A stretch of 64,000 nucleotides of DNA from Megaustenia siamemsis (Eukaryota > Mollusca > Gastropoda > Stylommatophora > Ariophantidae): NCBI GenBank assembly GCA_032433765.1, contig JAVIAB010000160.1, positions 19,108,049-19,172,048 on the forward strand, in the 5' to 3' direction. Both the position numbers and the translations under genes were made by a program. The notes beneath the pieces are model-generated. The model was not told the DNA's origin. It saw nothing but the letters and a program-made list of their open reading frames with translations, and ran no database searches. Positions 1-10,366 of the stretch are shown here, piece by piece. Position 1 is the stretch's first letter; every line of letters begins with the position of its first letter.

Positions 1-557
1 ATCTCTTTGCATCTCTCTTTTAGCCTTGCTTCTTTTGCTTCAATGCATTTTACTATAATTTCTTTATTTAATCTCTTATACTCATCTTTATTTTCTTTAT
101 TTCTTCTTCTTGTATCCATTAGCTGCAAAATGTCGTCTGTCATCCATTTCTTTCTTGAATTTGTCCTCACTGGTGGTATGAACTCTTTTGATGTTTGTTA
201 CATTAATTCTTTTAGCATTTCCCACAGTTCATCAATGCTTTGTATCTTTTCTATTGCATTGTACCGGTTCTGAATTGTGATTTTATATTTGTCTTGCAGC
301 TTCTTGTCTGATTTTAGTAAATCTAAATTTAACTTGATGTTAACTGAGGCTCGTTTTGTCGTTTTTAATTTTACTCTAAGCTTTCCCACAACTGGTACAT
401 GATCACTATTGTAATCTGCCCCTGGTCTAGTTTTCACACAAACCAGACTGTTTCTAAATCTATTGCTTATCATTATATAATCAATTTGATTACGTGCGTT
501 ATCCCATGGGCTTCTCCATATCCACAGACGTCTTGGATATAAGTAAGTTGTCCACCC
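1..557 (-). mobile_element. LINE-A endonuclease/linker fragment
   Basis: Read on the minus strand this is the end of an apurinic-type endonuclease domain and the linker before the reverse transcriptase of a non-LTR retrotransposon. Visible landmarks are W-x-S-P-W-D-N, then N-Q-I-D-Y-I-M near 480-500 and the S-D-H catalytic-type motif (GADYNSDHVPVVGKL) near 390-410. The frame then continues through KITIQNRYNAIEKIQSIDE, the same text found at 11782 in the largest LINE-A copy. It is broken near 195, and the copy continues off the left edge. Such proteins are often auto-named craniofacial development protein 2-like. It is a dead fragment. Confidence 0.85.
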
Positions 558-773
558 TCTCGTTTCGACGCACTATGAGTCATGTCCATTTTGCTCGAGT
601 ACGTTTCGCCGCACAGTGCGTCACTCTCAATTTGATTAGTGTCAACCGTTATTAAACCATATTCTCTCTAAATTTCTTGTATCATCTTGGCATTAGTGAA
701 ATTTAATTCCTTGTTCAATTATCTAAACACTCATATATAATATGTTATGTGTTAGATAATAAAAGATATACTT
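558..773. other. unassigned AT-rich spacer
   Basis: No coding, tRNA-like or tandem signal is seen between the two LINE fragments. Confidence 0.4.
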
Positions 774-1031
774 TCCGGACAACTGGCATATGGTAAAAGA
801 AATAGGGGGCGCCCAAAACTTCGATTTGTAGATGTGTGTAAACGCGACATGAAGACTCTGAACATAAACCCGGCAGCATGGGAAGACATAGCTGCAGACC
901 GCAATCTCTGGAAACACACTCTAAAGGTTCACCTCAAACAAGAAGCAGACAGATTCATAGAGAAAGAGAATACACGACGAAAGAAAAGAAAGGAAAAAAT
1001 AACATTTCTAGGGGCGCTGAAAAATCCATAG
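774..1031 (+). mobile_element. LINE-H C-terminal fragment
   Basis: The open frame starts as SGQLAYGKRNRGRPKLRF and runs through VCKRDMKTLNINPAAWEDIA to a stop at 1029-1031. The G-R-P-K-L-R-F-x-D-V-C-K-R-D-x-K pattern followed by W-E-D-x-A-A-D-R is the standard C-terminal tail of a widespread class of animal LINE reverse transcriptases. No RT core is present, so the copy is 5'-truncated. The frame continues upstream of the first in-frame GTG, so no real start codon is claimed. Confidence 0.8.
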
Positions 1032-1560
1032 TCAACTATGACTGACGGAGGCTACTACGTACTACGTATGTTGGATAATTATAACCACGTAGATTGATTT
1101 TTAAAATCAAGAAAAATTGTGTCTCTGAAATCTCTTCTGTTGCATTGATAAGCTTCCGTAATGAATGAGTTAATATTGAATAACTTGATATTAGCGATAT
1201 TGCTTAATGGCTAGACACCTAGTACCGAGCACTGGATGGACACGTTCTCAAATGCATCGAAAAAATGCTGTAAAAATGTGTTCGATTGCTTCACGGCGGA
1301 CAGTCAAGTTATCCCAGCTAAGTGTTTGATTTTTCTTATACGTTTTACGATATATTATCCACTTTGTACTCGTATCATTTCTATCTCTTCCTCATTTTTC
1401 CTATCCTTTTATTCTACCCATCTTGACACTCATCCTACCTCCCCTCATGTAGCCTCCTTTCTTATTTCAACATCCTACTTTCTTCTCTTCTTTTCTGTCC
1501 ACCTCTCCATTCACATGAACATCTACCATGTAGTTATAGATAATTGTGCTTCATCGTTTG
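1032..1560. other. spacer with no recognised feature
   Basis: A 115-residue open frame lies at 1236-1583, but it is hydrophobic, low in complexity and has no recognisable motif. Nothing else is seen. Confidence 0.4.
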
Positions 1561-1640
1561 TTGTCGTTGTCCCTGTTTTCTGAAGAAGGCCACAGGCCGA
1601 AACGTCAGTATTGTGTTGTGTTCCTTCTTTGTAAAGCTGT
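1561..1640 (+). repeat. dispersed repeat with hammerhead-like core, copy H1
   Basis: The core at 1580-1606 has CTGAAGA, an A, a perfect GGCC-ACA-GGCC hairpin and GAAACGTC. This follows the hammerhead ribozyme order CUGANGA, helix II, GAAA. The extra A before the stem and the unknown helices I and III make catalysis uncertain. Related copies lie near 30.9, 33.4, 48.3, 48.8 and 51.5 kb. Confidence 0.45.
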
Positions 1641-1977
1641 CACCATACCTTGGAGTGTCTAACACTCCCCACCACTGGCTTTTTTTCTCAAATACATCCT
1701 ATATGGGGAGGTCATTCTGCAAAAGAAACAAAGGAAGACCAGTTGATCAAGAACGTACTCCATCTTTTGTGGTGCTCTGGAAACAGTCTATTCTGTATGT
1801 CTAAGTGAGTATATAACGAAGAGGGAAGGCAAACCCTTTACCCAGAAATACCATAGCGGATGTCTTTGGCTGTATTGTAACTTTACCACAGCTTGCTGTC
1901 ATTCCACATCACGATGCTTATTTAGCGTTCTTTGAATGCAGGGCTGTGAAGAGGAGAGGTCGGAGGAGACGGGATTA

Positions 1978-2175
1978 CAGTAGATGTTGAAGGGGGAAAA
2001 GAAGGAGAGAAAAAGAAGAGAACGAATTAAAAGAAGAAGAAAAAGAGAGCAGAAAAAAAATAAGAATAAAGAAAATGAGAGAGAAGGAAAAGAAGAGGAA
2101 AAGAAGAAGAAGAAGGAAAAGGAGAAGGAGAAGTAGAAACAGAAAAAGAGGAAGAAAAAAGGAAGATGATTAAGA
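1978..2175 (+). repeat. purine-rich low-complexity tract
   Basis: About 200 bases are almost all A and G, made of irregular GAA/AAG/GGA runs. It is probably a decayed microsatellite. It lies just before a degenerate LINE-A2 3' end. Confidence 0.7.
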
Positions 2176-2261
2176 CGAATGAATCACTCATGATCACGCT
2201 GTCTGTTAAAAAGCCACTGAAAAGAATAGACATGGGTTTAATGACACTTGGATACTTGGTT

Positions 2262-2425
2262 ACATCTGACAAGATGACAAAGAGAGAAATACCAGATAGC
2301 TTTGTGTCGTTGCATGGTAAACAGTCAGGATCATAACTGGACAATGCACCGAGGACAGACAATAGTGGAAGGCCATGATCACCTATACCAACCTGCATGG
2401 CGCATGCTGATGATGGGGATGCCAT
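2262..2425 (+). mobile_element. degenerate LINE-A2 3' end
   Basis: Broken frames give K-R-E-I-P-D-S-F-V-S-L-H-G-K-Q-S and then a stretch matching the end of the A2 protein (W-H-G-K-Q-S-T-T-E-L-I-R in better copies), followed by a short GATGATG-like tail. Several indels place it among the oldest A2 remnants here. Confidence 0.6.
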
Positions 2426-2575
2426 GCTTATGACATCATAGAAATAACCTGACGAAATCATATGTGCCGAACCAACAGGTATAGATAAATCAAACCGTTT
2501 TGTAAATCGACAAACAAATGAAATACACAGAAGGAGATATCGAGGACAACAAAAAGCGAAGATACAAGATATTGA

Positions 2576-2781
2576 CCTATAAATAAATTTTACAGACCTT
2601 CAGCACATGATTTTTTGGGGTGATGTGGACGGTATTACGCCCGTGCCGCTTTACTTTCACAGGAAAAAAAATCCGGTACCCACTTAAGGGTGGGTGAACA
2701 TGGAAGCCGTCGGTTGGGATCGAACCCTACCTCTTATCCGTTGCAGTCCAGTTCACTAACCACTGAGCTATCGCGGCTCCC
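2576..2781 (-). mobile_element. SINE1, tRNA-derived, minus strand, 3'-truncated
   Basis: Read on the minus strand the head has a Pol III A-box region (gatagctcagtggttag) and a B box (ggttcgatccc). The body shared by all SINE1 copies follows. The element is flanked by an exact 12-base duplication, acaagatattga, at 2564-2575 and 2782-2793, which dates the insertion after element X. The distal tail seen in full-length copies is missing. Confidence 0.9.
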
Positions 2782-3109
2782 ACAAGATATTGATATATTG
2801 AGTTATTTGTGGGTCATCATCATTGCACTCCGAACATGACCAAAGATGCTCAGATCCCCTCCACAGCAAGTCTCGCAGTGTCCAGCGACTGACGACTGCA
2901 GTCCTATGTTGGTTGATAAGTCTTCTCACACGCGCACTAAGTTTCTCGTTCCTGGCCGTGCTCATCGTAACTCCCAACTCTTTCATCCGAAGGAGTGACG
3001 TGGACTCATGATCTTGGAAGTCCTGTGCTCTTCCCACATCTCGGAGGGCATTGGTGATGCCCGTCCAATCCTTTGGTTGACCGTCTTCAACGACAGTGCA
3101 GCTAACCAC
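2768..3109 (-). CDS. element X copy A, unrecognised ORF
   Basis: A minus-strand frame of about 105 residues before SINE sequence. I do not recognise the family. Landmarks are LRDVGRAQDF, LLRMKELGVTM, TARNEKLSARVRRLINQHRT, W-T-L-R-D-L-L, then S-E-H-L-W-S-C-S-E-C-N-D-D-D. By hand it matches the plus-strand copy at 27274-27588 at roughly three quarters of residues. The repeat itself is about 2794-3110 and was inserted into LINE-A2. The C-x-x-C-N-x-D end could be half of a metal site, but that is speculation. The last codons at 2768-2793 run into flanking and SINE sequence. Confidence 0.5.
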   Translation of the reverse strand: MVSCTVVEDGQPKDWTGITNALRDVGRAQDFQDHESTSLLRMKELGVTMSTARNEKLSARVRRLINQHRTAVVSRWTLRDLLWRGSEHLWSCSECNDDDPQITQYINILWEPR

Positions 3110-3242
3110 CAGATACCAGATAGTTTGGTGTTATGGCACTGAAAACAGTCACCAGAATTGATACGATACACTGTGGATAGAGATTTGAGAAGGGACATGA
3201 TCGCCTACTCCAACCGGTATGGCACATGATAATGATTATAAA

Positions 3243-3350
3243 TCGGATGCTCGTAATATACTAGTCGCGTTGTAAACTGGATACTCATTGATACACCAGC
3301 CGTGCTGTAAATTGGATACTCGTAGATACACCAACCGTATTTGTAAATTC
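3243..3350. repeat. short tandem repeat, about 35-40 bp
   Basis: Three imperfect copies share ggatactcgtagatacacc with intervening tgtaaa. Copies differ by indels. Confidence 0.6.
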
Positions 3351-3701
3351 GCGGACGCAACGTACAAACTGTTCAGAGCTAACAAAGAAATATAAAACAA
3401 ACAAAAATAAAAATAAAAAAAGCGTAGGAGCATGTATTTAAATAGGCAGCTTGACACACATTAATGAGTTTGACATCAAGGTTAAACATAATAGGCAACA
3501 GACATCACGCCAAAAAACACGGTGCATGTCAAAGCAATAGAAAGAAACTGAATAATAGAGAAAATTACTGGGGGGAAAAATGATGTTAAAAATGGCAGAG
3601 ACGAGAAGATTAGAGTCGTGAGGTCAATAGCTATTACATTCAAGTTAATCAGAGTTTAAGCTTCAATGAAAATGCACGTTTGGTATGCATGATTTATAAA
3701 A

Positions 3702-3900
3702 GCGCGGTGAGTGGTCGAGTGGTTGGATTTGAAGTTGTCCAATCAGAGGGGTGAGGGTTCAATTCTCGGTAAAGGTGAAACTTTTAAACATTTTTTTTAA
3801 ACATCGTGGGGCGTGTTAAAAATTCTGACATCCACATCATGTGGTTGCCGAACTTTGACATGTGACTCTTTTATTTTTCAGCACAAAGAAAATCCATCCG
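3702..3900 (+). mobile_element. SINE5, tRNA-derived
   Basis: The first 70 bases look like a tRNA-Leu/Ser-type head. The A-box region is tggtcgagtggttgg near 3712, and the B box, gggttcaattctcgg, is near 3756. A body of unknown origin follows, with a short T run. The right end is approximate and no duplication was found. Only one copy is in the window. Confidence 0.55.
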
Positions 3901-4011
3901 GTCGATTCTAAAATATGGGGGATCAATGCTGCAAGGGCTATTTAGATTTATTTGTTTGTTTAAAATTGATTCTGCGATTTTGTTTGAGATGTTGACAGAA
4001 AGAGGCTAATT

Positions 4012-4095
4012 TTGGTCCCTATCACGCCGGGATATGGATGTGAATCATGGACAATAGGACAACAGACAAGAAAATCACTGGAGGCTTTAGAAATG
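4012..4095 (+). mobile_element. LINE-A1 fragment
   Basis: It encodes G-Y-G-C-E-S-W-T-I-G-Q-Q-T-R-K-S-L-E-A-L, the conserved stretch just after the RT domain of LINE-A1 (compare 13381-13430 and 16700-16780). It runs directly into the tail of a minus-strand SINE1, so the open frame 4012-4227 is a chance LINE/SINE fusion, not a gene. Confidence 0.75.
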
Positions 4096-4097
4096 GA

Positions 4098-4320
4098 GGC
4101 GTATAGGGAATATGGTGTTAGTGACCATAATTTTTACAGACCTTCGGCACATGATTTTTGGGGTAATGTGGTCGGCATTACGCCCGTTCCGCTTTACTTT
4201 CCCAGAAAATATCCGGTGTCCATTTAAGGCTGGGTGAACCTGGCAGCCTTCGGTTAGGATCGAACCCAGCCTCTTGTCCTTTGTAGTCCAGTTCACTAAC
4301 CACTGAGCTATCGCGGCACC
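4098..4320 (-). mobile_element. SINE1, minus strand
   Basis: Nearly complete: tail at 4098, body, then B box (rc of aggatcgaaccc near 4256) and A box (rc of ctaaccactgagctatc near 4300). It abuts the LINE-A1 fragment. No clear target-site duplication was found. Confidence 0.85.
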
Positions 4321-4439
4321 GTGTTAATGATGTGTCTCGTCATATATTGTGTCTAATGTTTCTCCACAACTTTATTATCTTCACAGTTTATCAAATATGT
4401 TGTTGACCTCCAACCAAATCTCACTTTTAGTCTGTCTAG

Positions 4440-5085
4440 AATATTTCTATTGTTTCGCTCTATTTCTTTTTCCTCAAAATTTTCCAGTTATTACAATATA
4501 TTCTAGCTGTTACAATGGTTTCCGCTTGTTACAATATATTCTAGTTGTTACAATGGATTCCAGTTGTTACAATAGAGTCCAGTTGTTACAATATATTGTT
4601 GTTGTTACAATGGATTCCAGTTGTTACAATATAGTCCAGTTGTTACAATATATTGCAGTTGTTACAATGGATTCCAGTTGTTACAATATATTCTAGTTGT
4701 AACAATAGAGTACAGTTGTTACAATATATTCTAGTTGTAACAATAGAGCACAGTTGTTACAATATATTTTAGTCGTTACAATAGATTCCACTTTTTACAA
4801 TATATTCTAGCTGTTACAATAGATTTCAGCTGTTACAATAGATTCTAGTGTTCCATACTCATAGCATGGTCAAAAAAGATTACTTTTTTCCCTTATGTTG
4901 GAAAAAATGTATCTCACTCTCCTTCACTTTCACTCTCTCTCTCTCTCTCTCTCCTTCTCTCTATCTCTTTCACACTGTATCGGCCTCTTTAGAACCACCA
5001 GGCTATCTATTTTCAGCTGCCCATAATGTTCTCAACACTTTTCTGCAAAATCAAATGTCTGTGACTTCCAGTCAGAAATGCTGAT
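4440..5085 (-). mobile_element. LINE-A1 C-terminal region with internal repeat expansions
   Basis: Sequence at 4452-4495 matches the antisense of LINE-A1 at 55270-55310, and 4850-5085 matches the next part (rc of ggcctcttt...caacacttttctg, compare 55400-55470). Between them the short LINE segment around ccagttgttacaatatatt has grown into a 350-base minisatellite, and a CT microsatellite grew at 4930-4975. The copy is non-coding. Confidence 0.7.
4495..4845. repeat. 18-bp minisatellite grown inside LINE-A1
   Basis: About 19 units resemble gttacaatatattccagtt, with variants such as gttacaatggattccag and gttacaatagagtccag. The starting unit exists once in intact LINE-A1 antisense sequence at about 55305-55330 and 16540-16560, so the array is locally derived. 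Confidence 0.85.
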
Positions 5086-5309
5086 CATGGTCGACTCTAG
5101 AGTTGGTGAGGTCTTAATCTGGCTAAACTCAATGAAACTATGAGGCCCCCTCTTAATAAATGAACACCAGAAGGTCTCTATCACAGATTACAATATAAAC
5201 CAACTTGAGGCCCCTAGGATAGCGAGTCCCTAGAAATAAGCTTGTTTAGTCTAGGCAGACCTTGTTTGCTGTATTACGCTTTTTTTTGTTTTAAAGAAGG
5301 AAATAAAAT

Positions 5310-5500
5310 GGTTCCCTCCAGGTCAAACGTATGGGGATATGGTGTTGAGTGCCTGCATTTTGAATGACCAATGCCACATCGTATGTCTGATATAGCAGGT
5401 ACCACAGCAGGCCGCTCTTCTATAACAGAATGGTCAGGTACCCTTTTCAGGCTGGGTGCACCTCGAAACCACCGATAAGTTCGACCCAGATATCTCGTTC
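5310..5500 (-). mobile_element. diverged SINE1 relative
   Basis: The order of recognisable pieces follows SINE1: ggggatatggtgttgag near 5333, then ggtacccttttcaggctggg near 5435 and gataagttcgacccag near 5473. Identity is much lower than in other copies, so it is an old copy or a sister family. Confidence 0.5.
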
Positions 5501-5639
5501 TATAGTAATCTAATATAGATAAAAAAGGGAGGAACAGAAAATGATACAAAATAAGGATATCAAAAGCAAGAGGAGCTTTCGTTGCACTTGGAAATATATG
5601 GAAGTCCAAAGAAATTAGGTTAAATACAACAATAAAAAT

Positions 5640-6080
5640 TTCCAACTACAGTGTTAAGTCAGTCCTATTATATGGCTGTGAAACATGGAGAATAACAAAA
5701 TTAACAATCATGAAGATACAGAACTTAAATAATGGATGCTTACTCAGAATAAAAGGATGGGAACGGTAGAACAAATTCACTAACATAGAATTATGGAAAT
5801 GTACCAGTCAAATACCAGTGGATAAAGAGATACAGCGAAACCGATGGCGCTGGATAGGACACACACTGTGGACGCCAACTGAGAGTATTACACAACAGGC
5901 CCTTTTTGGAATCCCCAGGGGAAAAGACAAAGAGGAAGACCAAGGAATTCTTGGAGAAGACAGATAGAAGCAGAGATGAAGATCATGGGGAAGACATGGA
6001 ATGATCTTAAAAGAATGGCAGGAAACAGAACGACTTGGAAAATTGTTGTTGAAAACCTATGCTCCATAGGGAGCTGAAAG
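5640..6080 (+). mobile_element. LINE-G C-terminal region
   Basis: Frames separated by indels give S-V-L-L-Y-G-C-E-T-W near 5655, R-W-R-W-I-G-H-T-L near 5845, S-I-T-Q-Q-A-L, then R-G-R-P-R-N-S-W-R-R-Q-I-E-A-E and T-W-N-D-L-K-R-M-A-G-N-R-T-T-W. This is the classic post-RT tail of animal LINEs. It ends in V-E-N-L-C-S-I-G-S-stop at about 6075. A second copy is at 48320-48655. Confidence 0.8.
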
Positions 6081-6195
6081 TGTTTGTTGAAGACCTATGC
6101 TCCACAGGAGCTGAAAGTGTTTGTTGAAGATCTATGCTCCACAGGGAGCTGAAAGTGTTTGTTGAAGACCTATGCTCCACAGGGAGCCAAAAGGA
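6045..6195 (+). repeat. tandem copies of the LINE-G 3' end
   Basis: The LINE-G terminal codons (ctatgctccacagggagctg) plus spacer gtttgttgaagac occur four times at about 43-bp spacing. The first unit is the genuine LINE end. Confidence 0.85.
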
Positions 6196-6790
6196 AGAAG
6201 AGAGAAGAGAGTTATCTCATTCTTATTGGTCTAGTTCACTTGCCAATAACCAATGGTTGCTCTTCTGTATGCTACATGATATCATTTCATTATGTTCATT
6301 ATAAAGTTTCTTCATGAAATCTGACTGTTTCATAGATGCTGTATGACATCATATCATTTTATCCATTCTGAATTATTATAAATTCTGACTGTATTAAAGC
6401 AGTATTTCTGCAATATTAAAAAACGTTACTTCTTGTAAAATAAAAAAAAGTAAAGAAAGAAACGCAACAATACATACACAAATGTGACCTTATCACTGCT
6501 AGTTCAGGTCTACCAAAGATTAGATTGTCGTAATTATTACATCAAGTGAATTGTATTGAGGTTCGAGTAGGCTGCCTGCCAACTTAGACTGAGTAAGTTT
6601 CAGCCAATTATTTATATCACTCAAATATGCCTGTACACATTAAGCTGCAGTTTGGTTCATTGGTAATAGATTTGGAGAAATGAAATGTCATTTTGAAGAA
6701 AATTGAATGCGTTTCTTGCAGCACTCTCATGGAAGTACGTTTCTATGGTTTCTGTCGCAACAAGCTACTTTCAGTGATCTTTTAATTCAA
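6196..6790. other. AT-rich spacer
   Basis: No coding or repeat structure is recognised. Confidence 0.4.
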
Positions 6791-6795
6791 AGTAA

Positions 6796-7440
6796 AATGT
6801 GGGGGGGGGGGGAAGATTGGTTGGGGATTGTCTGCTTAAATGAGTTAAACATAAAACAATTAATGATAAGACTGAGGAGGGGGGGGATTGTCCGGTTAAA
6901 TGAGTTAGACATAAAACAATTAATGATATATTATAAGACTGAGGGGGAAAGGGGGAGTGGGGGGATTGTCCGGTTAAATGAGTTAAACATAAAACAATTA
7001 ATGATATATTATAAGACTGAGGAGGGGCGGGGGAATTGTCCGGTTAAAGAGTTAAACATAAAACAATTAATGATATATTATAAGACTGAGGAGGGGTGGG
7101 GGTGGGGGAATTGTCCGGTTAAATGAGTTAAACATAAAACAATTAATGATATATTATAAGACCGAGGAGGAGGGGGGGATTGTCCGGTTAAATGAGTTAA
7201 ACATAAAACAATTACTGATATAATAAAAGACCGAGGCGGGGAGTGGGGGAATTGTCCGGTTAAATGAGTTAAACATAAAACAATTAATGATATATTATAA
7301 GACCGAGGAGGGGGTGGAGGAATTGTCCGGTTAAATGAGTTAAACATAAAACAATTAATAATATATTATAAGACCGAGGAGGGGGTGGAAGAATTGTCCG
7401 GTTAAATGAGTTAAACATAAATCAATTAATGACAGTGAAT
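6796..7440. repeat. minisatellite, about 70-80 bp, with G-rich blocks
   Basis: Nine or so units carry gagttaaacataaaacaatt, then taatgatatattataagac, a G-rich block of variable length, and ttgtccggttaaat. Unit length varies because the G block does (runs of 5 to 12 G). Open frames across it on both strands (6707-7126 and 7078-7347) are by-products. Confidence 0.9.
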
Positions 7441-7492
7441 TACAAGACCAATAGCTCAGGCCAGAGTGAGAGGTGGGTACTTATTTTAAAAC

Positions 7493-7868
7493 ATGTTTGT
7501 ATATGAATTTGAAAGACGATTAGAGGCCACAGATATGGGATTTCTCCGAAGAATGTTGGAAGTTCCCAGGACATCTAAAAAAGCGAAACTAGGACATTCT
7601 CAAAAAAGGGAGCTCATAAAAAACATCAGAAAGAGACAACCGATATTTTTCGGGCACATCATAAGAAGAGAAGAATTTGAATACTTGGTTAGAACTGGCA
7701 AAATACAGGGAAAGAGAGACCGCGGACGACAAAGAGAGAAGATACTAGAGAGCTTGGTGTCATGGCATGGAAAACAGTCAACAACAGAACTAATACGGTG
7801 CATTGCGAATAGAAAATTGTGGAATGACTTGATCATCTATGCTAACCGACATGGCACTTGATGATGAT
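7493..7868 (+). mobile_element. LINE-A2 C-terminal region
   Basis: A 122-residue open frame with ATDMGFLRRMLEVPRTSKKA, then R-Q-P-I-F-F-G-H-I-I-R-R-E-E, T-G-K-I-Q-G-K-R-D-R-G-R-Q-R-E-K-I and W-H-G-K-Q-S-T-T-E-L-I-R. It ends N-R-H-G-T-stop, followed by a short GAT-type tail. This is the post-RT region of the A2 subfamily; the RT core is absent. It is the cleanest A2 copy here, but the upstream ATG is not a real start. Confidence 0.85.
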
Positions 7869-7869
7869 A

Positions 7870-8854
7870 TGGATCTAATGGCGGGCAACAAACGAAATGT
7901 ATACAACGCTCATGTCTCCATCTGTCATTCCACTAAAGTATTGTCTACATCTGCAGTGTCTTTTCTTGTATACATTTTCCTGTTTTCTTGTTGTTGTTGT
8001 ATCTCTTGTAGTGCCACATATATTTGTATCTGTAGTGTAGTACCTATGAGATAATGGGTTTTCCTCATTGTATTATACTCTATACAATCTCGAGAAACAT
8101 CAAGAAAGTCATACAATCTCACTGAAAACAATTAACATAATATTTTCACGAAACTAAAATAGCAGCTAAGAATTTCAAATGATTTGTAAGTAAAGACACA
8201 GCTCTCTGTTTTAATACATAAGTAACATTAATTATAGTATTTTATTAATGTAAATCATTTGTGGATCAAAATGTTCTGAAGCCAGTACATTCCACTCATT
8301 CATATACTTGATATTTTATCCAAGTGTCTTCAATGTTGTGACCGCACACACAAAACGTCACATTTGTATGTCAAGTAGATATGTGTGAATGACATTTTAG
8401 TGGTTAACGCTTGCCAAAAAAAAAAAAAAACAAAGATCACAGATTGGTAAATTTGAGAGACGCAATATTCAATGTTTAACCACATAAGTCTTCAAATTTT
8501 CATGTTTAGCTTCCTCTATTAACTTTGAATATAATTATAAGAAGCACATGAATTTTATTTTTCTTAAAATACCAAAAAAATTAGCAAACGCTCTAAAGTA
8601 TTATTGACAAATAACTGTAAAGAGGAAATTTGTAAACGCAGGCGCTGCAGCTGGGTAGCTGTTTTGTTCAAAATAATTCCAGAAATAATCACAATATATG
8701 TCTCACAATGGACACTAGAGGAAAACGAAAGATTATGGATAATCTGTAAGAAAGCAATTGGGGGGGGGGGGGGGTGGTAGTGGCAGGTTTCAATAATACT
8801 GCGAAGCATGTGCCTATATGGAGGAACTTTACTAATGTACAACAAGACGAGTAG
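7870..8854. other. spacer with homopolymer runs
   Basis: No gene seen. It contains an A run near 8415-8430 and a run of about 14 G near 8760-8773. Confidence 0.4.
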
Positions 8855-9388
8855 GCCTCTAAATGTGCTATAAGGATATACTTTATGATTGTACTATAGG
8901 ATGAGAATAACACTAAACGTGTTATAGATAAACTTTACTATTGTACTACAAGACGAGAAGGACACTAAACCTGTTATAGATCAACTTTACTATTGTACTA
9001 CAAGACGAGAAGGACACTAAACCTGTTATAGATCAACTTTACTATTGTACTACAAGACGAGAAGGACACTAAACCTGTTATAGATCAACTTTACTATTGT
9101 ACTACAAGACGAGAAGGACACTAAACCTGTTATAGATCAACTTTACTATTGTACTACAAGACGAGAAGGACACTAACCTGTTATAGATCAACTTTACTAT
9201 TGTACTACAAGACGAGAAGGACACTAAACCTGTTATAGATCAAATTTACTATTGTACTACAAGACGAGAAGAACACTAAACCTGTTATAGATCAAATTTA
9301 CTATTGTACTACAAGACGAGAAGGACACTAAACCTGTTATAGATCAACTTTACTATTGTACTACAAGACGAGAAAGACACTAAACAGT
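8855..9388. repeat. 52-bp satellite array
   Basis: About ten units at 52-bp spacing, each with tactacaagacgagaaggac, actaaacctgttatagatca and actttactattg. The central units are nearly identical, while the first unit or two (8860-8940) are diverged. One unit is one base shorter (single A lost near 9175). Confidence 0.95.
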
Positions 9389-10190
9389 TTTCTCGATGTG
9401 ATGAGGTCATGAAAAGAGTATAAGGTATTACACTTCTTACATATTCATTTCACTTTGTAATGCATAATCACATCTAAGGCTAATGCTGCTATATATTTTC
9501 TACTACTCTTTCTTAATTCTGGAAGTTTCCCAAAGATTTATTCAATTCTTTGTTTCCAGACTTATCCAACTTACCAGTTCTCGAATTCATAATCCACGCC
9601 ATATCCAACTTGTGTCATCGCGATTGTAATCCATAAAAAGACAATCCATTCTAATTCCTTTCTGGAACGGGCCTTTGTACACGCCAGTGTGTCTGTGTGT
9701 TGAGTCAAAGGTTGAGGTCACAGTACGACCTCTGACCCTTGTTATACTAGGAGCAAAATAACAACAATGAAAGCACACGTGGCTTGATTGACATGTCAAA
9801 GTTGAAGGTCATACTGATAGACAGACAATACTGATTCCTACTGTGGATGAACATATTTGTTACTCGAGGTTTAATAATGTGCTTCATATTTTTTAAGTAT
9901 TACATTTTAACTCTATTTATACTTTAATTAAATTGCAGGAAAAGGTCTATTTGATGTTGTATCAACACCGATATGATATTTTCAAGTACGAACGGGTCAT
10001 ACACGTATCTAAGACGTATCATTAGTTCTGTTGGGGTGGTTTTTTTTGTTAGTTTGCAAGGAAATGTAACACGAACTGTGTCAAGACTTAGCGGCGAGAG
10101 ATCAAAGCGCTGTTCTGTACACTGCAGACTCTGACTGCCATTATGATAACACTCGTAGGTTATCTTGGCGTATCTACATACATAGAAACA

Positions 10191-10230
<40 letters not shown>

Positions 10231-10366
10231 GTATGTATGTATAGACTGTGAGAGAAGAATGGGCACGGTGCAAGCTAACATTTAACCCCTCAATACATTT
10301 TTTTTTCTTTTAAAAGTAATTAAATAGGTACATCATCTTCAACAACTGACATTCAGGGGCCTGTAA
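9389..10366. other. spacer; AT/GTAT microsatellite
   Basis: No gene is recognised. An (AT)n tract followed by (GTAT)n lies at about 10194-10242. Confidence 0.5.

Larger units (their letters stand above)
2520..3235 (+). mobile_element. LINE-A2 3' end split by element X and SINE1
   Basis: Outer layer of a three-level nest. LINE-A2 sequence runs to about 2571, resumes at 3111 as I-P-D-S-L-V-L-W-H, and ends as R-D-M-I-A-Y-S-N-R-Y-G-T with a stop near 3225. The interruption consists of element X (about 2794-3110) flanked by imperfect 12-base duplications (2560-2571 and 3111-3122). A SINE1 later inserted beside it (2576-2781). Confidence 0.7.

Noticed and set aside
1236..1583. 115-residue hydrophobic ORF
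   Set aside because: No motif, no splice or start context, low complexity; overlaps a dispersed repeat at its end.
4012..4227. 71-residue ORF
   Set aside because: Chance fusion of LINE-A1 sequence with an antisense SINE1 tail.
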